Positions 8,451 through 17,272 are shown, numbered from the stretch's first letter. The stretch is 64,000 nt of DNA from RGIG5612 sp045598285 (GCA_045598285.1 JAZLLU010000018.1:1-64000); one strand, 5' to 3'. Numbers and translations: made by a program. Notes: a model not told the origin generated them from the sequence alone.

Positions 8451-9806
8451 ATGAATGTACAAGTAGAAAAAATGGAAGGCAATTTAGCTAAAATCACAGT
8501 TACTCTCGATGCCAAAAAGACTGAAGAAGGTATCGAAAAAGCCTACCAAAAAATTAAAAACCAAGTATCTTTACCAGGATTCAGAAAAGGTAAAGTTCCT
8601 AAGGTTATGATTGAGAAGCAGTACGGCGTTGAAGTATTTTATGAGGACGCTGCTGATTTTCTTATGAATGAGTCTTATCCAGAAGCTTATGATGAGGCAA
8701 AGAAGGAAATTGAGGTTGTTTCTCAACCTAAGATTACTGATGTAAAAATCGAAAAAGGTCAGCCTTTTGTTTATGTTGCTGAAGTTGCAACAAAACCAGA
8801 AGTTAAGCTTGGAAATTACAAGGGCGTTGAGTATACAAAGGCCAAAATCGTTGTAACAGACGAAGAAGTTAATGCTGAAGTTGAAAGAACTAGAGAACTT
8901 AATAGTCGCCAGGTTCCTGTTGAGGATCGTCCTGCTAAGGAAGGCGATATTGTTGATATTGATTTTGATGGCAGCGTTGATGGCACACCTTTTGATGGTG
9001 GAAAAGCTACAGGATACACTTTAGTACTTGGTTCACATTCATTTATAGATACATTCGAAGAACAAATTGCTGGACATAATGTTGGCGATGAGTTTGACGT
9101 AAACGTTACTTTCCCAGAAGACTACCAGGCAGCAGACCTTTCTGGCAAGGCAGCAGTTTTCAAATGCAAACTTAATGGCATCAAATTTAAAGAACTTCCA
9201 GAATTAGACGATGAGTTCGCTTCAGAAGTTTCTGACTTTGAGACATTAGAAGAATATAAAGCTGATCTTAAGAAGAACATGGAAGCTAATAAAGAAGAAA
9301 GCGCAAAAGCTGATGCACAAAAAGAAATTCTTAAGAAAGTTGTTGAAGATTCTGAAATGGAAATTCCTGAGCTTATGCTTGATGCACAGGCTAACCAAGC
9401 AGCTCAAGACTTCGCAATGAGAATGCAAAGCCAAGGAATTGCTATTGAGCAATATCTCCAACTAGTTGGCCAAACACCTGAGACATTTATGCAAGAAATT
9501 CGTCCACATGCTTTGCAACAAACTAAAGAAAGATTAGTTCTTGAAGCTATCGCAGAAGCTGAAAACATTCAGCCTACAGATGAAGACATTGAGACAGAAC
9601 TTAAGAAGATGGCTGATATGTACGGCATTGAAGTTGAAAAAGCTAAAGAGATTATGGGCGATGAAGAAAAAGATCAGATGAAGAAAGATCTCGCTACAGC
9701 TAAGGCAGCTGACTTCCTTTACGAAAATGGTAAAGCAGTAAAAAAAATAGAAGAACCTAAGAAGGAAGAAAAGAAAGAAGAGCCTAAGGCCGAAGAAAAA
9801 GCTTAA
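8451..9806 (+). CDS. tig: Trigger factor (ribosome-associated chaperone, peptidyl-prolyl isomerase)
   Basis: Binds the ribosomal exit tunnel and shields nascent chains. The ribosome-binding signature GFRKGKVP is at residues 43-50. An FKBP-type isomerase domain follows (about 150-245, with GDIVDIDFDGSVDG), then the long helical C-terminal chaperone arms. At 451 residues it is slightly longer than many homologues because of a repetitive Lys/Glu/Pro tail (KKEEKKEEPKAEEK). GGAGGATTT precedes the ATG. It is followed by clpP and clpX, the classical tig-clpP-clpX order. Confidence 0.97.
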   Translation: MNVQVEKMEGNLAKITVTLDAKKTEEGIEKAYQKIKNQVSLPGFRKGKVPKVMIEKQYGVEVFYEDAADFLMNESYPEAYDEAKKEIEVVSQPKITDVKIEKGQPFVYVAEVATKPEVKLGNYKGVEYTKAKIVVTDEEVNAEVERTRELNSRQVPVEDRPAKEGDIVDIDFDGSVDGTPFDGGKATGYTLVLGSHSFIDTFEEQIAGHNVGDEFDVNVTFPEDYQAADLSGKAAVFKCKLNGIKFKELPELDDEFASEVSDFETLEEYKADLKKNMEANKEESAKADAQKEILKKVVEDSEMEIPELMLDAQANQAAQDFAMRMQSQGIAIEQYLQLVGQTPETFMQEIRPHALQQTKERLVLEAIAEAENIQPTDEDIETELKKMADMYGIEVEKAKEIMGDEEKDQMKKDLATAKAADFLYENGKAVKKIEEPKKEEKKEEPKAEEKA

Positions 9807-9817
9807 ATAAAAAAGTC

Positions 9818-9842
9818 AGGGGCCAAAAATGGCCCCTTTGAT
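9818..9842 (+). terminator. Terminator-like hairpin after tig
   Basis: An 8-bp stem AGGGGCCA/TGGCCCCT with an AAAA loop is followed by TTGATTTCTT, an interrupted T-run. It may give partial termination between tig and clpP. Confidence 0.6.
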
Positions 9843-9906
9843 TTCTTATAATGTTTTTATCTGATAATAAAAAAGGGATTACAAAACATTTTATTAGGAG
9901 GTTATT

Positions 9907-10497
9907 ATGAGTTTAGTACCAACAGTTATTGAAGACACTAGTAGAGGCGAGCGTGCCTATGACATTTATTCAAGATTATTAAAAGAAAGAATCGTTTTTC
10001 TCGGAGAAGAAGTTAACGATGTTACAGCGAGCCTCGTTGTTGCTCAGATGCTTTTCCTTGAGAGCGAAGATCCTAACAAGGACATTCATTTTTATATCAA
10101 CAGCCCTGGCGGCAGCGTAACAGCTGGCATGGCAATCTATGACACAATGCAATATGTAAAGTGTGATGTTAGCACTACATGTATCGGCATGGCAGCTAGT
10201 ATGGGCGCTTTCTTACTCGCAGGTGGCGCTAAGGGAAAAAGATTTGCTCTTCCTAACGCAGAAGTTATGATTCACCAACCATCAGGAGGAACTCAAGGTC
10301 AGGCTTCAGATATCAAAATCACAGCTGACCATATTTTAAGAACTCGCGATAAGTTAAATAAACTTTTAGCTGAAAACACAGGCAAATCTTTAGAGACTAT
10401 CGAAGCTGATACAGAGCGTGACAATTGGCTTGGCGCTGAGGAGGCATGCGAGTATGGCTTGATTGATGCAGTTATTAAAAATCACGACGAAAAATAA
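9907..10497 (+). CDS. clpP: ATP-dependent Clp protease proteolytic subunit ClpP
   Basis: The serine-protease barrel partner of ClpX. The catalytic triad is visible: S98 in GMAASMGA, H123 in MIHQPSGG and D172 in ERDNW. The family INSPGGSV handle motif is at 64-71. The 196-residue length is standard. AGGAGG lies just before the ATG. clpX follows after 69 bp, so the pair is likely co-transcribed. Confidence 0.98.
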   Translation: MSLVPTVIEDTSRGERAYDIYSRLLKERIVFLGEEVNDVTASLVVAQMLFLESEDPNKDIHFYINSPGGSVTAGMAIYDTMQYVKCDVSTTCIGMAASMGAFLLAGGAKGKRFALPNAEVMIHQPSGGTQGQASDIKITADHILRTRDKLNKLLAENTGKSLETIEADTERDNWLGAEEACEYGLIDAVIKNHDEK

Positions 10498-10566
10498 TAG
10501 TTAAATTTTAAGGCAAGACTAAAATTATAAAGTGGCGAAACATGTCACGAAAAAAATGGAGTTTTA

Positions 10567-11817
10567 ATGGCAAATAAAAATAGTATTGATGAAATACCAA
10601 AATGTTCTTTTTGTGGACGCAGAGCAGATATTCTAGGCGAGCAATTGATTGCTGGTCCTAATGGCGTTTATATTTGTTCTGAGTGTGCTTTTTCATGCGC
10701 CGAACTTTTTCAAATGGAACTAGGAATTAATCCAACAGTAAAAAAAGCTTCTAAAGCTAAAGAAAACAAAAATAAGTTGGACATCAAGCTTCATAAACCA
10801 AAAGAGATTAAGGCTTTCTTAGATGAATATGTTATCGGCCAGGACGAAGCTAAAAAAGTTTTAGCAGTTCAGGTTTATAATCATTACAAGAGAGTTTTAT
10901 CTGATGAAAAAGTTGACGTTGAGCTTCAAAAAAGTAACGTTTTAATGCTTGGGCCTACTGGTTCAGGAAAAACTTTCTTGGCGCAAACTTTGGCAAAAAT
11001 TATAAACGTTCCTATCGCTATTGCTGATGCCACAACTTTAACTGAGGCGGGATATGTAGGAGAGGATGTTGAAAACATTTTGCTTAAACTTATCCAGGCG
11101 GCTGACTACGATATTGAAAAGGCTGAGCACGGGATTGTTTATATAGACGAGATCGATAAGATTACAAAGAAGAGCGAGAACGTTTCGATTACTCGTGACG
11201 TTTCTGGCGAGGGCGTGCAGCAAGCACTTCTTAAAATTTTAGAGGGCACGGATGCATCAGTTCCTCCTCAAGGCGGAAGAAAACATCCGGGTCAGGAGAT
11301 GCTCCATATCAACACTTCAAATATTTTGTTTATTTGCGGTGGCGCTTTTGCTGGGCTTGAGAAAATTATAGAGACTCGTATTGATAAGAAAAGCATGGGC
11401 TTCGGCGCAGAAATTAAATCTGACGATGCAAAGGAAATCGACAACTTGTTTGCTCAGGTTATGCCTCAGGATTTAATTAAATACGGAATCATTCCTGAGT
11501 TTGTAGGCCGCGTGCCAGTTGTTGTTTCGCTTAATTCTTTGACAGAAGAAGATTTAATCAAGATCTTGAAGGAGCCGAAGAATGCGTTAATTAAACAGTA
11601 CCAAGCTTTGTTTAAGTTTGATAATGTTGATTTAACTTTTAGAGCAGACGCAATAAAGCTGATTGCGAAGAAGGCATCAGAGCGCAAGATAGGCGCACGT
11701 GGTCTTCGCAGCATTATGGAAGATATAATGATGGATATCATGTACGAGATACCATCAGATGAAGAAATAAAGAAGTTTGTCGTAACAGCAGATATGGTAA
11801 ATGAAAAGATAGCATAG
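10567..11817 (+). CDS. clpX: ATP-dependent Clp protease ATP-binding subunit ClpX
   Basis: The AAA+ unfoldase that feeds substrates to ClpP. An N-terminal zinc-binding domain is visible (C13-x2-C16, C37-x2-C40). The Walker A motif GPTGSGKT is at 129-136. The Walker B region YIDEIDKI, the pore-side segment VPPQGGRKHPGQE and the sensor/arginine-finger region ARGLRSIMEDIM follow. The 416-residue length is normal. GGAG lies upstream of the ATG. Confidence 0.98.
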   Translation: MANKNSIDEIPKCSFCGRRADILGEQLIAGPNGVYICSECAFSCAELFQMELGINPTVKKASKAKENKNKLDIKLHKPKEIKAFLDEYVIGQDEAKKVLAVQVYNHYKRVLSDEKVDVELQKSNVLMLGPTGSGKTFLAQTLAKIINVPIAIADATTLTEAGYVGEDVENILLKLIQAADYDIEKAEHGIVYIDEIDKITKKSENVSITRDVSGEGVQQALLKILEGTDASVPPQGGRKHPGQEMLHINTSNILFICGGAFAGLEKIIETRIDKKSMGFGAEIKSDDAKEIDNLFAQVMPQDLIKYGIIPEFVGRVPVVVSLNSLTEEDLIKILKEPKNALIKQYQALFKFDNVDLTFRADAIKLIAKKASERKIGARGLRSIMEDIMMDIMYEIPSDEEIKKFVVTADMVNEKIA

Positions 11818-11839
11818 GCGAGCTATAAGAGGTAGAATT

Positions 11840-12469
11840 ATGAAACTAATAATATTGGGTGGATTTTTAGGATCAGGAAAAACAAGTGTACTTATTCCAT
11901 TAGCAAAGGAAATAGTTGCTAATACTGAACTTAAAGAAAACAGCAAAGCAAAGGTTGTAATTATTGAAAACGAAATCGGCCAAGTTGGTGTCGATACAGC
12001 TTTCACAGAGGGCAGCGGTCTTCTTACAACTGAACTTTTTAATGGATGTGTTTGCTGCACAATCGCAACAAGCCTTATGGATGCGCTTTGCCAATTAGAA
12101 GAAGAAATCAAGCCGGAGTATGTAATCTTAGAGACTACTGGTCTTGCTCGTCCTTATGACGTTGCCCAAACTCTTTGGGATGCATACGACGAAGACATGA
12201 ACATCACACTTATCACAGTTGTTGATTGCAAACGTTGGCCAAAGATTCAAAAGATTGCCGGCACATTAACAGTAGAGCAAATTGAACATGCTAACTATGT
12301 TTTGATAAATAAGATTGATACTGCGACAGAAGAAGAAATTGCCGAAGTTGAGGCAAGCGTGAAAGCGCAGTGCGAAGGTAAAATCTATAAGACTTCTAAG
12401 AAGTCTGATGAAGAAGGCTTAGATAAACTTTGCAAAGAAATTGTTAGCGAGATTGAGAGCTGGGAGTAA
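11840..12469 (+). CDS. G3E family GTPase, CobW/UreG-like metallochaperone (short form)
   Basis: A 209-residue P-loop GTPase of the G3E/CobW group, whose members deliver Zn, Co or Ni or service B12 enzymes. Walker A is GGFLGSGKT (7-15). The metal-binding CxCC motif is C70-V-C72-C73 in FNGCVCCTIA. The G4 motif NKID and the ETTGLARP region are present. The CobW C-terminal domain found in longer homologues is missing, so it resembles a stand-alone GTPase domain. The histidine-rich gene begins 76 bp downstream, supporting a metal-handling pair. AGAGGTAG precedes the ATG. The metal and client are unknown. Confidence 0.88.
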   Translation: MKLIILGGFLGSGKTSVLIPLAKEIVANTELKENSKAKVVIIENEIGQVGVDTAFTEGSGLLTTELFNGCVCCTIATSLMDALCQLEEEIKPEYVILETTGLARPYDVAQTLWDAYDEDMNITLITVVDCKRWPKIQKIAGTLTVEQIEHANYVLINKIDTATEEEIAEVEASVKAQCEGKIYKTSKKSDEEGLDKLCKEIVSEIESWE

Positions 12470-12545
12470 ACCGTGGGGTTACCCGATTTGAAGATTAGTT
12501 AAAAGTTGAAAACTGAAGATTCAGTTGAGATAAAGAGGTAAGAAA

Positions 12546-13121
12546 ATGAGTGAAGAATTAAAAGAGTTAGAGCACGAGCATCATCACCACGATGACGAGT
12601 GTCATCATGAGCATCATCACGAGCATGATGAGCATTGCGATTGCGGATGTCATGACCACGACCATGAACATGAACATCATCATGACCACCATCACCATCA
12701 CGACCACGGTGAAGATTGTGACTGCGGATGCCATGACCACGAGCATCACCATCATGACCACGGCCATCAATACAATGTAGCTGGCTACAAAGTTTTAGAA
12801 ACTCATTCTCACGAAGGCGCAACAGTTTGCTCTTTTGAAATGGACTTAAATAAATGTCCAACTGAGACAAAGAAAAAGATGCAAGAAAACATAGAAGCTC
12901 TCGAAACATGGCTTAAAGAAAACGACGCCCTTATCGGCCACCTCAAAGGTTATGTAAAAGAGGCTGGTCCAACCACAACATTCTCAACAACCGGCAACGG
13001 CCTCGACGTTGAAAACCACGAGCAAGGCGGCTTAAGCGTTGGCTTTGCCAGCATCGTCTTCGGCCCGGGGGAAGAAGAACTCAAAGATAAAGTGGTTGAA
13101 ATTTTCAATAACTTGAAGTAG
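12546..13121 (+). CDS. Histidine-rich metal-binding protein linked to G3E GTPase
   Basis: A 191-residue protein in two parts. Residues about 8-77 are almost a pure His/Asp/Glu tract that twice contains the unit CDCGCHDH, a strong candidate for binding Zn, Ni or Co. Residues about 78-191 form a compact domain of unknown family (YKVLETHSHEGATVCSFEMD near its start, GGLSVGFASIVFGPGEE near its end). No signal peptide is seen, so it should be cytoplasmic. By analogy with HypB/UreE-type His-rich chaperones it may store a metal or pass it to the upstream GTPase; this is inference. AGAGGTAAGAAAATG gives the start. A strong terminator follows. Confidence 0.8.
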   Translation: MSEELKELEHEHHHHDDECHHEHHHEHDEHCDCGCHDHDHEHEHHHDHHHHHDHGEDCDCGCHDHEHHHHDHGHQYNVAGYKVLETHSHEGATVCSFEMDLNKCPTETKKKMQENIEALETWLKENDALIGHLKGYVKEAGPTTTFSTTGNGLDVENHEQGGLSVGFASIVFGPGEEELKDKVVEIFNNLK

Positions 13122-13142
13122 TAAGTGATTTTAAAAAAACAG

Positions 13143-13169
13143 AACGGCAGGATTCCCTGCCGTTTTTTT
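13143..13169. terminator. Bidirectional terminator between His-rich gene and XRE gene
   Basis: A 9-bp stem AACGGCAGG/CCTGCCGTT with an ATTC loop is followed by a T-run on the plus strand. A run of seven A precedes it, which gives a T-run on the minus strand. It can serve both convergent genes. Confidence 0.9.
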
Positions 13170-13215
13170 GTTGAAGAATTTATGGAAAAAGCTTTGCAAA
13201 ATAATAAGATTTTAT

Positions 13216-13461
13216 TCATAAATCATTATCTATTTCATAATCATTAAGTTCCGGAAAATCTAAAAATTCACTTAAAGTCATGTTGAAAGTTATCGCAATT
13301 TTATGAAGCGTATAAATTTTAGGATTTTGGCTTGCGCCATGAATAATATTGTCTATAGTAGACTGCTTTAATCCGCTTAAAGTCGCGAGCTTATTAATTG
13401 TAATCCCCTTTTTCTTGCATAAGTCTTTAATTCTTAAAGAAATAATTTCTGAATAGAGCAT
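13216..13461 (-). CDS. XRE-family helix-turn-helix regulator
   Basis: An 81-residue DNA-binding protein that is little more than a Cro/C1-type HTH. The recognition region is ITINKLATLSGLKQSTIDNIIHG (start and end given; about residues 20-42), followed by NPKIYTLHKIAITFNMTLSEFLD, typical of small XRE repressors. It is divergent from the VTC-DUF4956-CotH operon. The 200-bp gap between them carries repeated TTACCTAT half-sites, so it is a candidate regulator of that operon or of itself. No effector domain is present. Confidence 0.88.
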   Translation of the reverse strand: MLYSEIISLRIKDLCKKKGITINKLATLSGLKQSTIDNIIHGASQNPKIYTLHKIAITFNMTLSEFLDFPELNDYEIDNDL

Positions 13462-13530
13462 AAAAACACCTTCACTATAATGATTACCCTTGTAAAGTTA
13501 ACACTACAATAACATTAGACTAGAAGGAAA

Positions 13531-13596
13531 TTACCTATGCATAGTTGACATATATAAAAAAATAATTTAATGTGTATTTACCTATAAATAGGTAAA
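13531..13596 (+). promoter_or_regulatory. Promoter and palindromic operator-like sites before VTC-DUF4956-CotH
   Basis: TTGACA (13545-13550) with a 17-bp spacer and TAATGT (13568-13573) makes a plausible promoter. Just downstream is a perfect 9-bp inverted repeat, TTTACCTAT (13577-13585) and ATAGGTAAA (13588-13596), with a 2-bp centre. The same TTACCTAT half-site also occurs at 13531-13538, joined to the palindrome CTATGCATAG (13535-13544). Sites on both sides of a promoter suggest repressor binding, plausibly by the adjacent XRE protein. Confidence 0.6.
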
Positions 13597-13659
13597 ATTA
13601 GAAAAAGAAGTTCACAAATAAAAACAAATAAAAAACATATAAACAATTTGGTTTTAGCA

Positions 13660-14355
13660 ATGCGACAATATAGAAACGAATGGAAATATATTATTACTAA
13701 TACATATCTTGCAAAAATAAAAGCAAGATTGGAGGCGATATTAGAAAATGATTTAAACGCTTCCCGGGATGGGCAATACGAAATCCATAGTTTGTATTTT
13801 GATGATGTTTATAATTCTTGCATGAGAGATAATGACCAGGGTGTTCATAAGAGATTTAAGTATAGAATTCGATATTATAATGACAATACTGATTTTATAA
13901 AACTTGAACGCAAAGAAAAATGGTTAGAGAGATGCTATAAAGAAAATTGCATAATTAGTATCGAACAATTTCAAAAAATTATAAACGGAGATATAAGCGA
14001 AGTATTATGGGAAACAGACGATAGATTATTAAAACAATTCTGTCTAGATTGTTTATCAAAAGGATTTAGACCTAAAACAATAGTTGATTATGAGAGAATT
14101 CCTTTTGTTGAACCCATATCTAATGTAAGAATAACATTGGATATGAATATTTCATCTTCTAATGAATATGAAGAATTTTTAACAGGAAATTACATTAAGC
14201 TGCCCACACAAGAAAAGAATAAACATGTATTAGAAGTAAAGTTCGATTATATTTTACCAAGTCATATTAGGCATTTGATTACAGATAAAGAACTTATTAG
14301 GACAGCATTTTCAAAATATTATTTAGGTAGAAACGCATTACAGAAGAAAGGATAA
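13660..14355 (+). CDS. VTC-domain (polyphosphate polymerase-like, CYTH superfamily) protein
   Basis: A 231-residue protein of the VTC/triphosphate-tunnel family, whose yeast member Vtc4 makes polyphosphate from ATP. Tunnel-type residues are visible: RNEWKY at the N-terminus, FKYRIRYY (R69, R71), KLERKEK (K81, E83, K85, K87), YERIPF (R146), VRITLD (R157), LEVKFD (E192, K194) and FSKYYLG (K219). I chose the ATG at 13660, which gives the MRQYRNEWKY opening usual for the family, over a TTG at 13648; no good binding site is seen for either. It heads a three-gene operon with DUF4956 and CotH genes. Polyphosphate synthesis is family inference, not shown. Confidence 0.85.
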   Translation: MRQYRNEWKYIITNTYLAKIKARLEAILENDLNASRDGQYEIHSLYFDDVYNSCMRDNDQGVHKRFKYRIRYYNDNTDFIKLERKEKWLERCYKENCIISIEQFQKIINGDISEVLWETDDRLLKQFCLDCLSKGFRPKTIVDYERIPFVEPISNVRITLDMNISSSNEYEEFLTGNYIKLPTQEKNKHVLEVKFDYILPSHIRHLITDKELIRTAFSKYYLGRNALQKKG

Positions 14356-14357
14356 AA

Positions 14358-15029
14358 ATGGAACAAATAATAAGTGTTTTTCAAAATTTATTTACTTCAG
14401 TTGAAGATTCGCAACTTTACACGACAGTTATTGTAACAGTTTTGCTTGCAGTATTGATTCTTAGCGCATATGAGTTTGTTGTATATAGATTTGTATCTCA
14501 TAGAGCTTTTTATAATAAGTCTTTTAATATATGTATTGCAGTTATTCCGTTTTTCATATCGATGATTATTTTAACATTGCAATCTAATTTAGTTATCACG
14601 TTAGGAACAATTGGAGCACTTGCGATTATAAGGTTTAGAACTGCAGTGAAAGATCCTATAGATATGTTATATATTTTATGGGCTGTATTTATTGGCATAA
14701 CATGTGGATGCCAATTATATGAGGTTGCAGTTATTACATCAGTATTAGTAACGATAATATTGATAGTATTTGAAAATGTTAATTTAGGAGGAAGTATACC
14801 AATTGTTCTTGTGTTTCATTGTTATGAACAAGATGAAAATCAAATACTTGATACAATAAAATCCTCGACAAAAAAATATAAAATCAAAAGTAGAAATTAT
14901 ACATCTAAAGGGATGGACTATGTGATTGAGTTATCAACAAAAAAACCAGCAGAACTTACGGAAAAACTCAGAAATACTCCAATAGAAAAATTCTCAATAA
15001 TTGAATATGATTGTGATGATATTGTTTAG
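14358..15029 (+). CDS. DUF4956 membrane protein
   Basis: A 223-residue protein with about four or five transmembrane helices in the first 150 residues, then a soluble C-terminal domain of about 75 residues. The conserved segment GALAIIRFRTAVKDP lies between helices, as in DUF4956 proteins that commonly accompany VTC-domain genes. It starts 2 bp after the VTC stop and is followed by cotH after 11 bp, so the three are surely one transcript. The role is unknown; a membrane anchor, channel or sensor for the VTC/CotH pair is a guess. Confidence 0.82.
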   Translation: MEQIISVFQNLFTSVEDSQLYTTVIVTVLLAVLILSAYEFVVYRFVSHRAFYNKSFNICIAVIPFFISMIILTLQSNLVITLGTIGALAIIRFRTAVKDPIDMLYILWAVFIGITCGCQLYEVAVITSVLVTIILIVFENVNLGGSIPIVLVFHCYEQDENQILDTIKSSTKKYKIKSRNYTSKGMDYVIELSTKKPAELTEKLRNTPIEKFSIIEYDCDDIV

Positions 15030-15040
15030 GGGATAATATC

Positions 15041-16963
15041 ATGCGTAAAAAAGGCGGCATAATTATTTTAATATTTTCTGTATTAGTATTAATATGCCTT
15101 CTTTTTGTGCATCCAAGAATAATAAAACAAAATAAAACACTTAATGAGTGCATTGTTGATTTAAAAGAATACGAAAATATAAAAAGTGGTAGAAAAGAAA
15201 CAAAAAAATATAATCCAATTATAGAATTTGACGAACAATCGTTGCTTAGAGATTCAGATGCAAATACTTATTATTATTCGTTGGTTGAAGAAAGCAGTTC
15301 CGCTAAAAATCCTAGAATAAATATTGAGACGACAACATGGAAAAAATTAAAAATTGCCTTCTGCAATAATAAAATCACTAATAATTTAATAGAAAGTAAT
15401 ACACATATTAGGTTTATTGTTTATTCTGAAAAGTATTATCAAGAATTTTATTTGGCATGCACAACGTTGCCGATAATGAGTATTAATTGTAAAGACGATA
15501 TTGGAGATTCCGATACACAAATGAAGATGTCTTTATTTGATAATCGAGAAGGAAGCATAAAAAGAGTCACAAAATCAGATGGAAGAATTAGAGTCAGAGG
15601 AGCATCAACAAGAAGTTATCAAAAAAAATCTTTCAGGATTAATATAGAAATACAATCATTGGGAAATAATACAAGAAAAAACAGCGTATCGCTTTTGGGA
15701 TTGAAAAATAATTGCGATTGGATATTGTATGCGGGATATAACGACCAAGAAAAAGTTAGAAATGTTTTTTCTCAAAATTTATGGAAATATAGTTGCGCTA
15801 AAGATAACGAATTAAATATAGACGCAGGAATCGAATATAAATTTTTAGAACTTTTTATTGATGGTAAATACTGGGGTATTTATGCATTGGGATATCCGCT
15901 AAATGAAATGCAACTTAATATGAACGGAAACATTGAAAAAGAGGCTCTTTATAAGAAAATATCATGGGCAAACGAAAATATTGTTAGTAATGACAATATT
16001 TTGAATGGAAATAATTATGAAATACAGCATAAAGAGAACGACAAAAAGTGGGAGTTACTTATAGAATTTTATAATTACTTAAACAAAATTAAACATAATA
16101 CAGAACAATTAAAAACAGTAAATTTGAATAATGCAATAAATACATATTTGTTTTTTGATTTAATTCAAGGCCGTGATAATGTAAGTGGGGCCAATACTAA
16201 AAATTTATTTTTAGCTATTTTTAAAAAAGATGATGCACTCAGTACAATATATATTCCTTGGGACATGGATATATCATGGGGAAATATCTGGAGCGAGAGC
16301 GAAAAAAACCATACAATTCCATATGCTGAAACAGAAAATTATAATCGAATAATGGAAAGCGGAATTCTTAATCAATTAATAGTTAACGGTGATATTGAAA
16401 CAAAGAAACTAATAATACAAAAATACTGGGAATTAAGAAATGACGAATGGTCTGAAGAAAAAATTGATGAACTTATAACTGAGTACGAAACTGATATATA
16501 TGGTTCAGGCGCTTATTTAAGAGAAATGATTAAATGGCCAGATGGAACATACCAAAATCCAAACTTAAAACTTTCTGTATTTAGACAATATGTTCATAAT
16601 AGGCTAAATGAAATGGATTTATATATTGAAAGACTTCACAATAATATTGATAAATCAATTTATATTTGGAGAGCGCAACAATATAAAGATTTTTTAAATT
16701 CAGATTTTAATATAAAAATATATGATAAAACAGTCCTGGAAGATCAAAATTATGTAGATTTATTTGAATATATCGGAATTGATATGACAAAAATAGATGA
16801 TAACGTGAACATTATAGAAGGTAATAAAAAAGATGGATATAAATACTCATTTGGGATATTAGATGAAGCAAATGATGAACTAAAAATTAAAATGGTTTTT
16901 TCTAACAACGGAAAAGAGCAACAATTTGGTTTCGAAAAAGATTTTACAATTACAATAAATTAA
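15041..16963 (+). CDS. CotH-family protein kinase-like, membrane-anchored
   Basis: A 640-residue protein with an N-terminal signal anchor (about residues 5-25) and an extracytoplasmic CotH kinase-like domain. CotH of Bacillus phosphorylates spore-coat proteins. Recognisable CotH landmarks are RVRGASTRSYQKKSFRI, CDWILYAGYNDQEKVRN, FLELFIDGKYWGIYAL and the metal-binding-type IPWDMDISWGN near residues 405-415. No dockerin or carbohydrate-binding module is seen. It closes the VTC-DUF4956-CotH operon. Codon use is very A-rich compared with the flanking housekeeping genes, which fits acquisition by transfer. Substrate unknown. Confidence 0.85.
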   Translation: MRKKGGIIILIFSVLVLICLLFVHPRIIKQNKTLNECIVDLKEYENIKSGRKETKKYNPIIEFDEQSLLRDSDANTYYYSLVEESSSAKNPRINIETTTWKKLKIAFCNNKITNNLIESNTHIRFIVYSEKYYQEFYLACTTLPIMSINCKDDIGDSDTQMKMSLFDNREGSIKRVTKSDGRIRVRGASTRSYQKKSFRINIEIQSLGNNTRKNSVSLLGLKNNCDWILYAGYNDQEKVRNVFSQNLWKYSCAKDNELNIDAGIEYKFLELFIDGKYWGIYALGYPLNEMQLNMNGNIEKEALYKKISWANENIVSNDNILNGNNYEIQHKENDKKWELLIEFYNYLNKIKHNTEQLKTVNLNNAINTYLFFDLIQGRDNVSGANTKNLFLAIFKKDDALSTIYIPWDMDISWGNIWSESEKNHTIPYAETENYNRIMESGILNQLIVNGDIETKKLIIQKYWELRNDEWSEEKIDELITEYETDIYGSGAYLREMIKWPDGTYQNPNLKLSVFRQYVHNRLNEMDLYIERLHNNIDKSIYIWRAQQYKDFLNSDFNIKIYDKTVLEDQNYVDLFEYIGIDMTKIDDNVNIIEGNKKDGYKYSFGILDEANDELKIKMVFSNNGKEQQFGFEKDFTITIN

Positions 16964-16999
16964 TCCACATACAAAATACCAAAAAAGCTTTTAATAAAA

Positions 17000-17272
17000 C
17001 TAAAACAAATCCGAATGCGTTCCGGTTCTAAATAAGAATAACAATAAGTCATCTTCATTAACACGATAAACAAGAAGCCAATCAGGCTGAATATGACATT
17101 CCCTAAAATCAGAGTATTTACCCGACAAGGCGTGGTCTTTATATTTTTCAGGCAAGGCCTTTCTATTTGCTATCATGTCAACGACCTTTTTTAGCAAATT
17201 AATATTAAACCCACGCTTCTTAGCGAGCTTTATATCCTTTTTCATTTGATTTGATAATACAATATTGAGCAT
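17000..17272 (-). CDS. YafQ/RelE-family mRNA interferase toxin
   Basis: A 90-residue toxin of the RelE superfamily, YafQ branch. The C-terminal catalytic region shows HALSGKYSDFRECHIQPDWLL (start and end of the motif; H68-type and D82-type residues), then YRV and FRTGTHSDLF. RelE/YafQ proteins cut mRNA on the ribosome. Its ATG overlaps the antitoxin stop by one base, the usual toxin-antitoxin coupling. It converges with cotH across a gap of 36 bp. Confidence 0.9.
   Translation of the reverse strand: MLNIVLSNQMKKDIKLAKKRGFNINLLKKVVDMIANRKALPEKYKDHALSGKYSDFRECHIQPDWLLVYRVNEDDLLLFLFRTGTHSDLF

Noticed and set aside
12499..12909. Antisense frames over the His-rich gene
   Set aside because: Low-complexity CAC/CAT tracts open all frames; the plus frame alone has a good start and a folded C-terminal domain.
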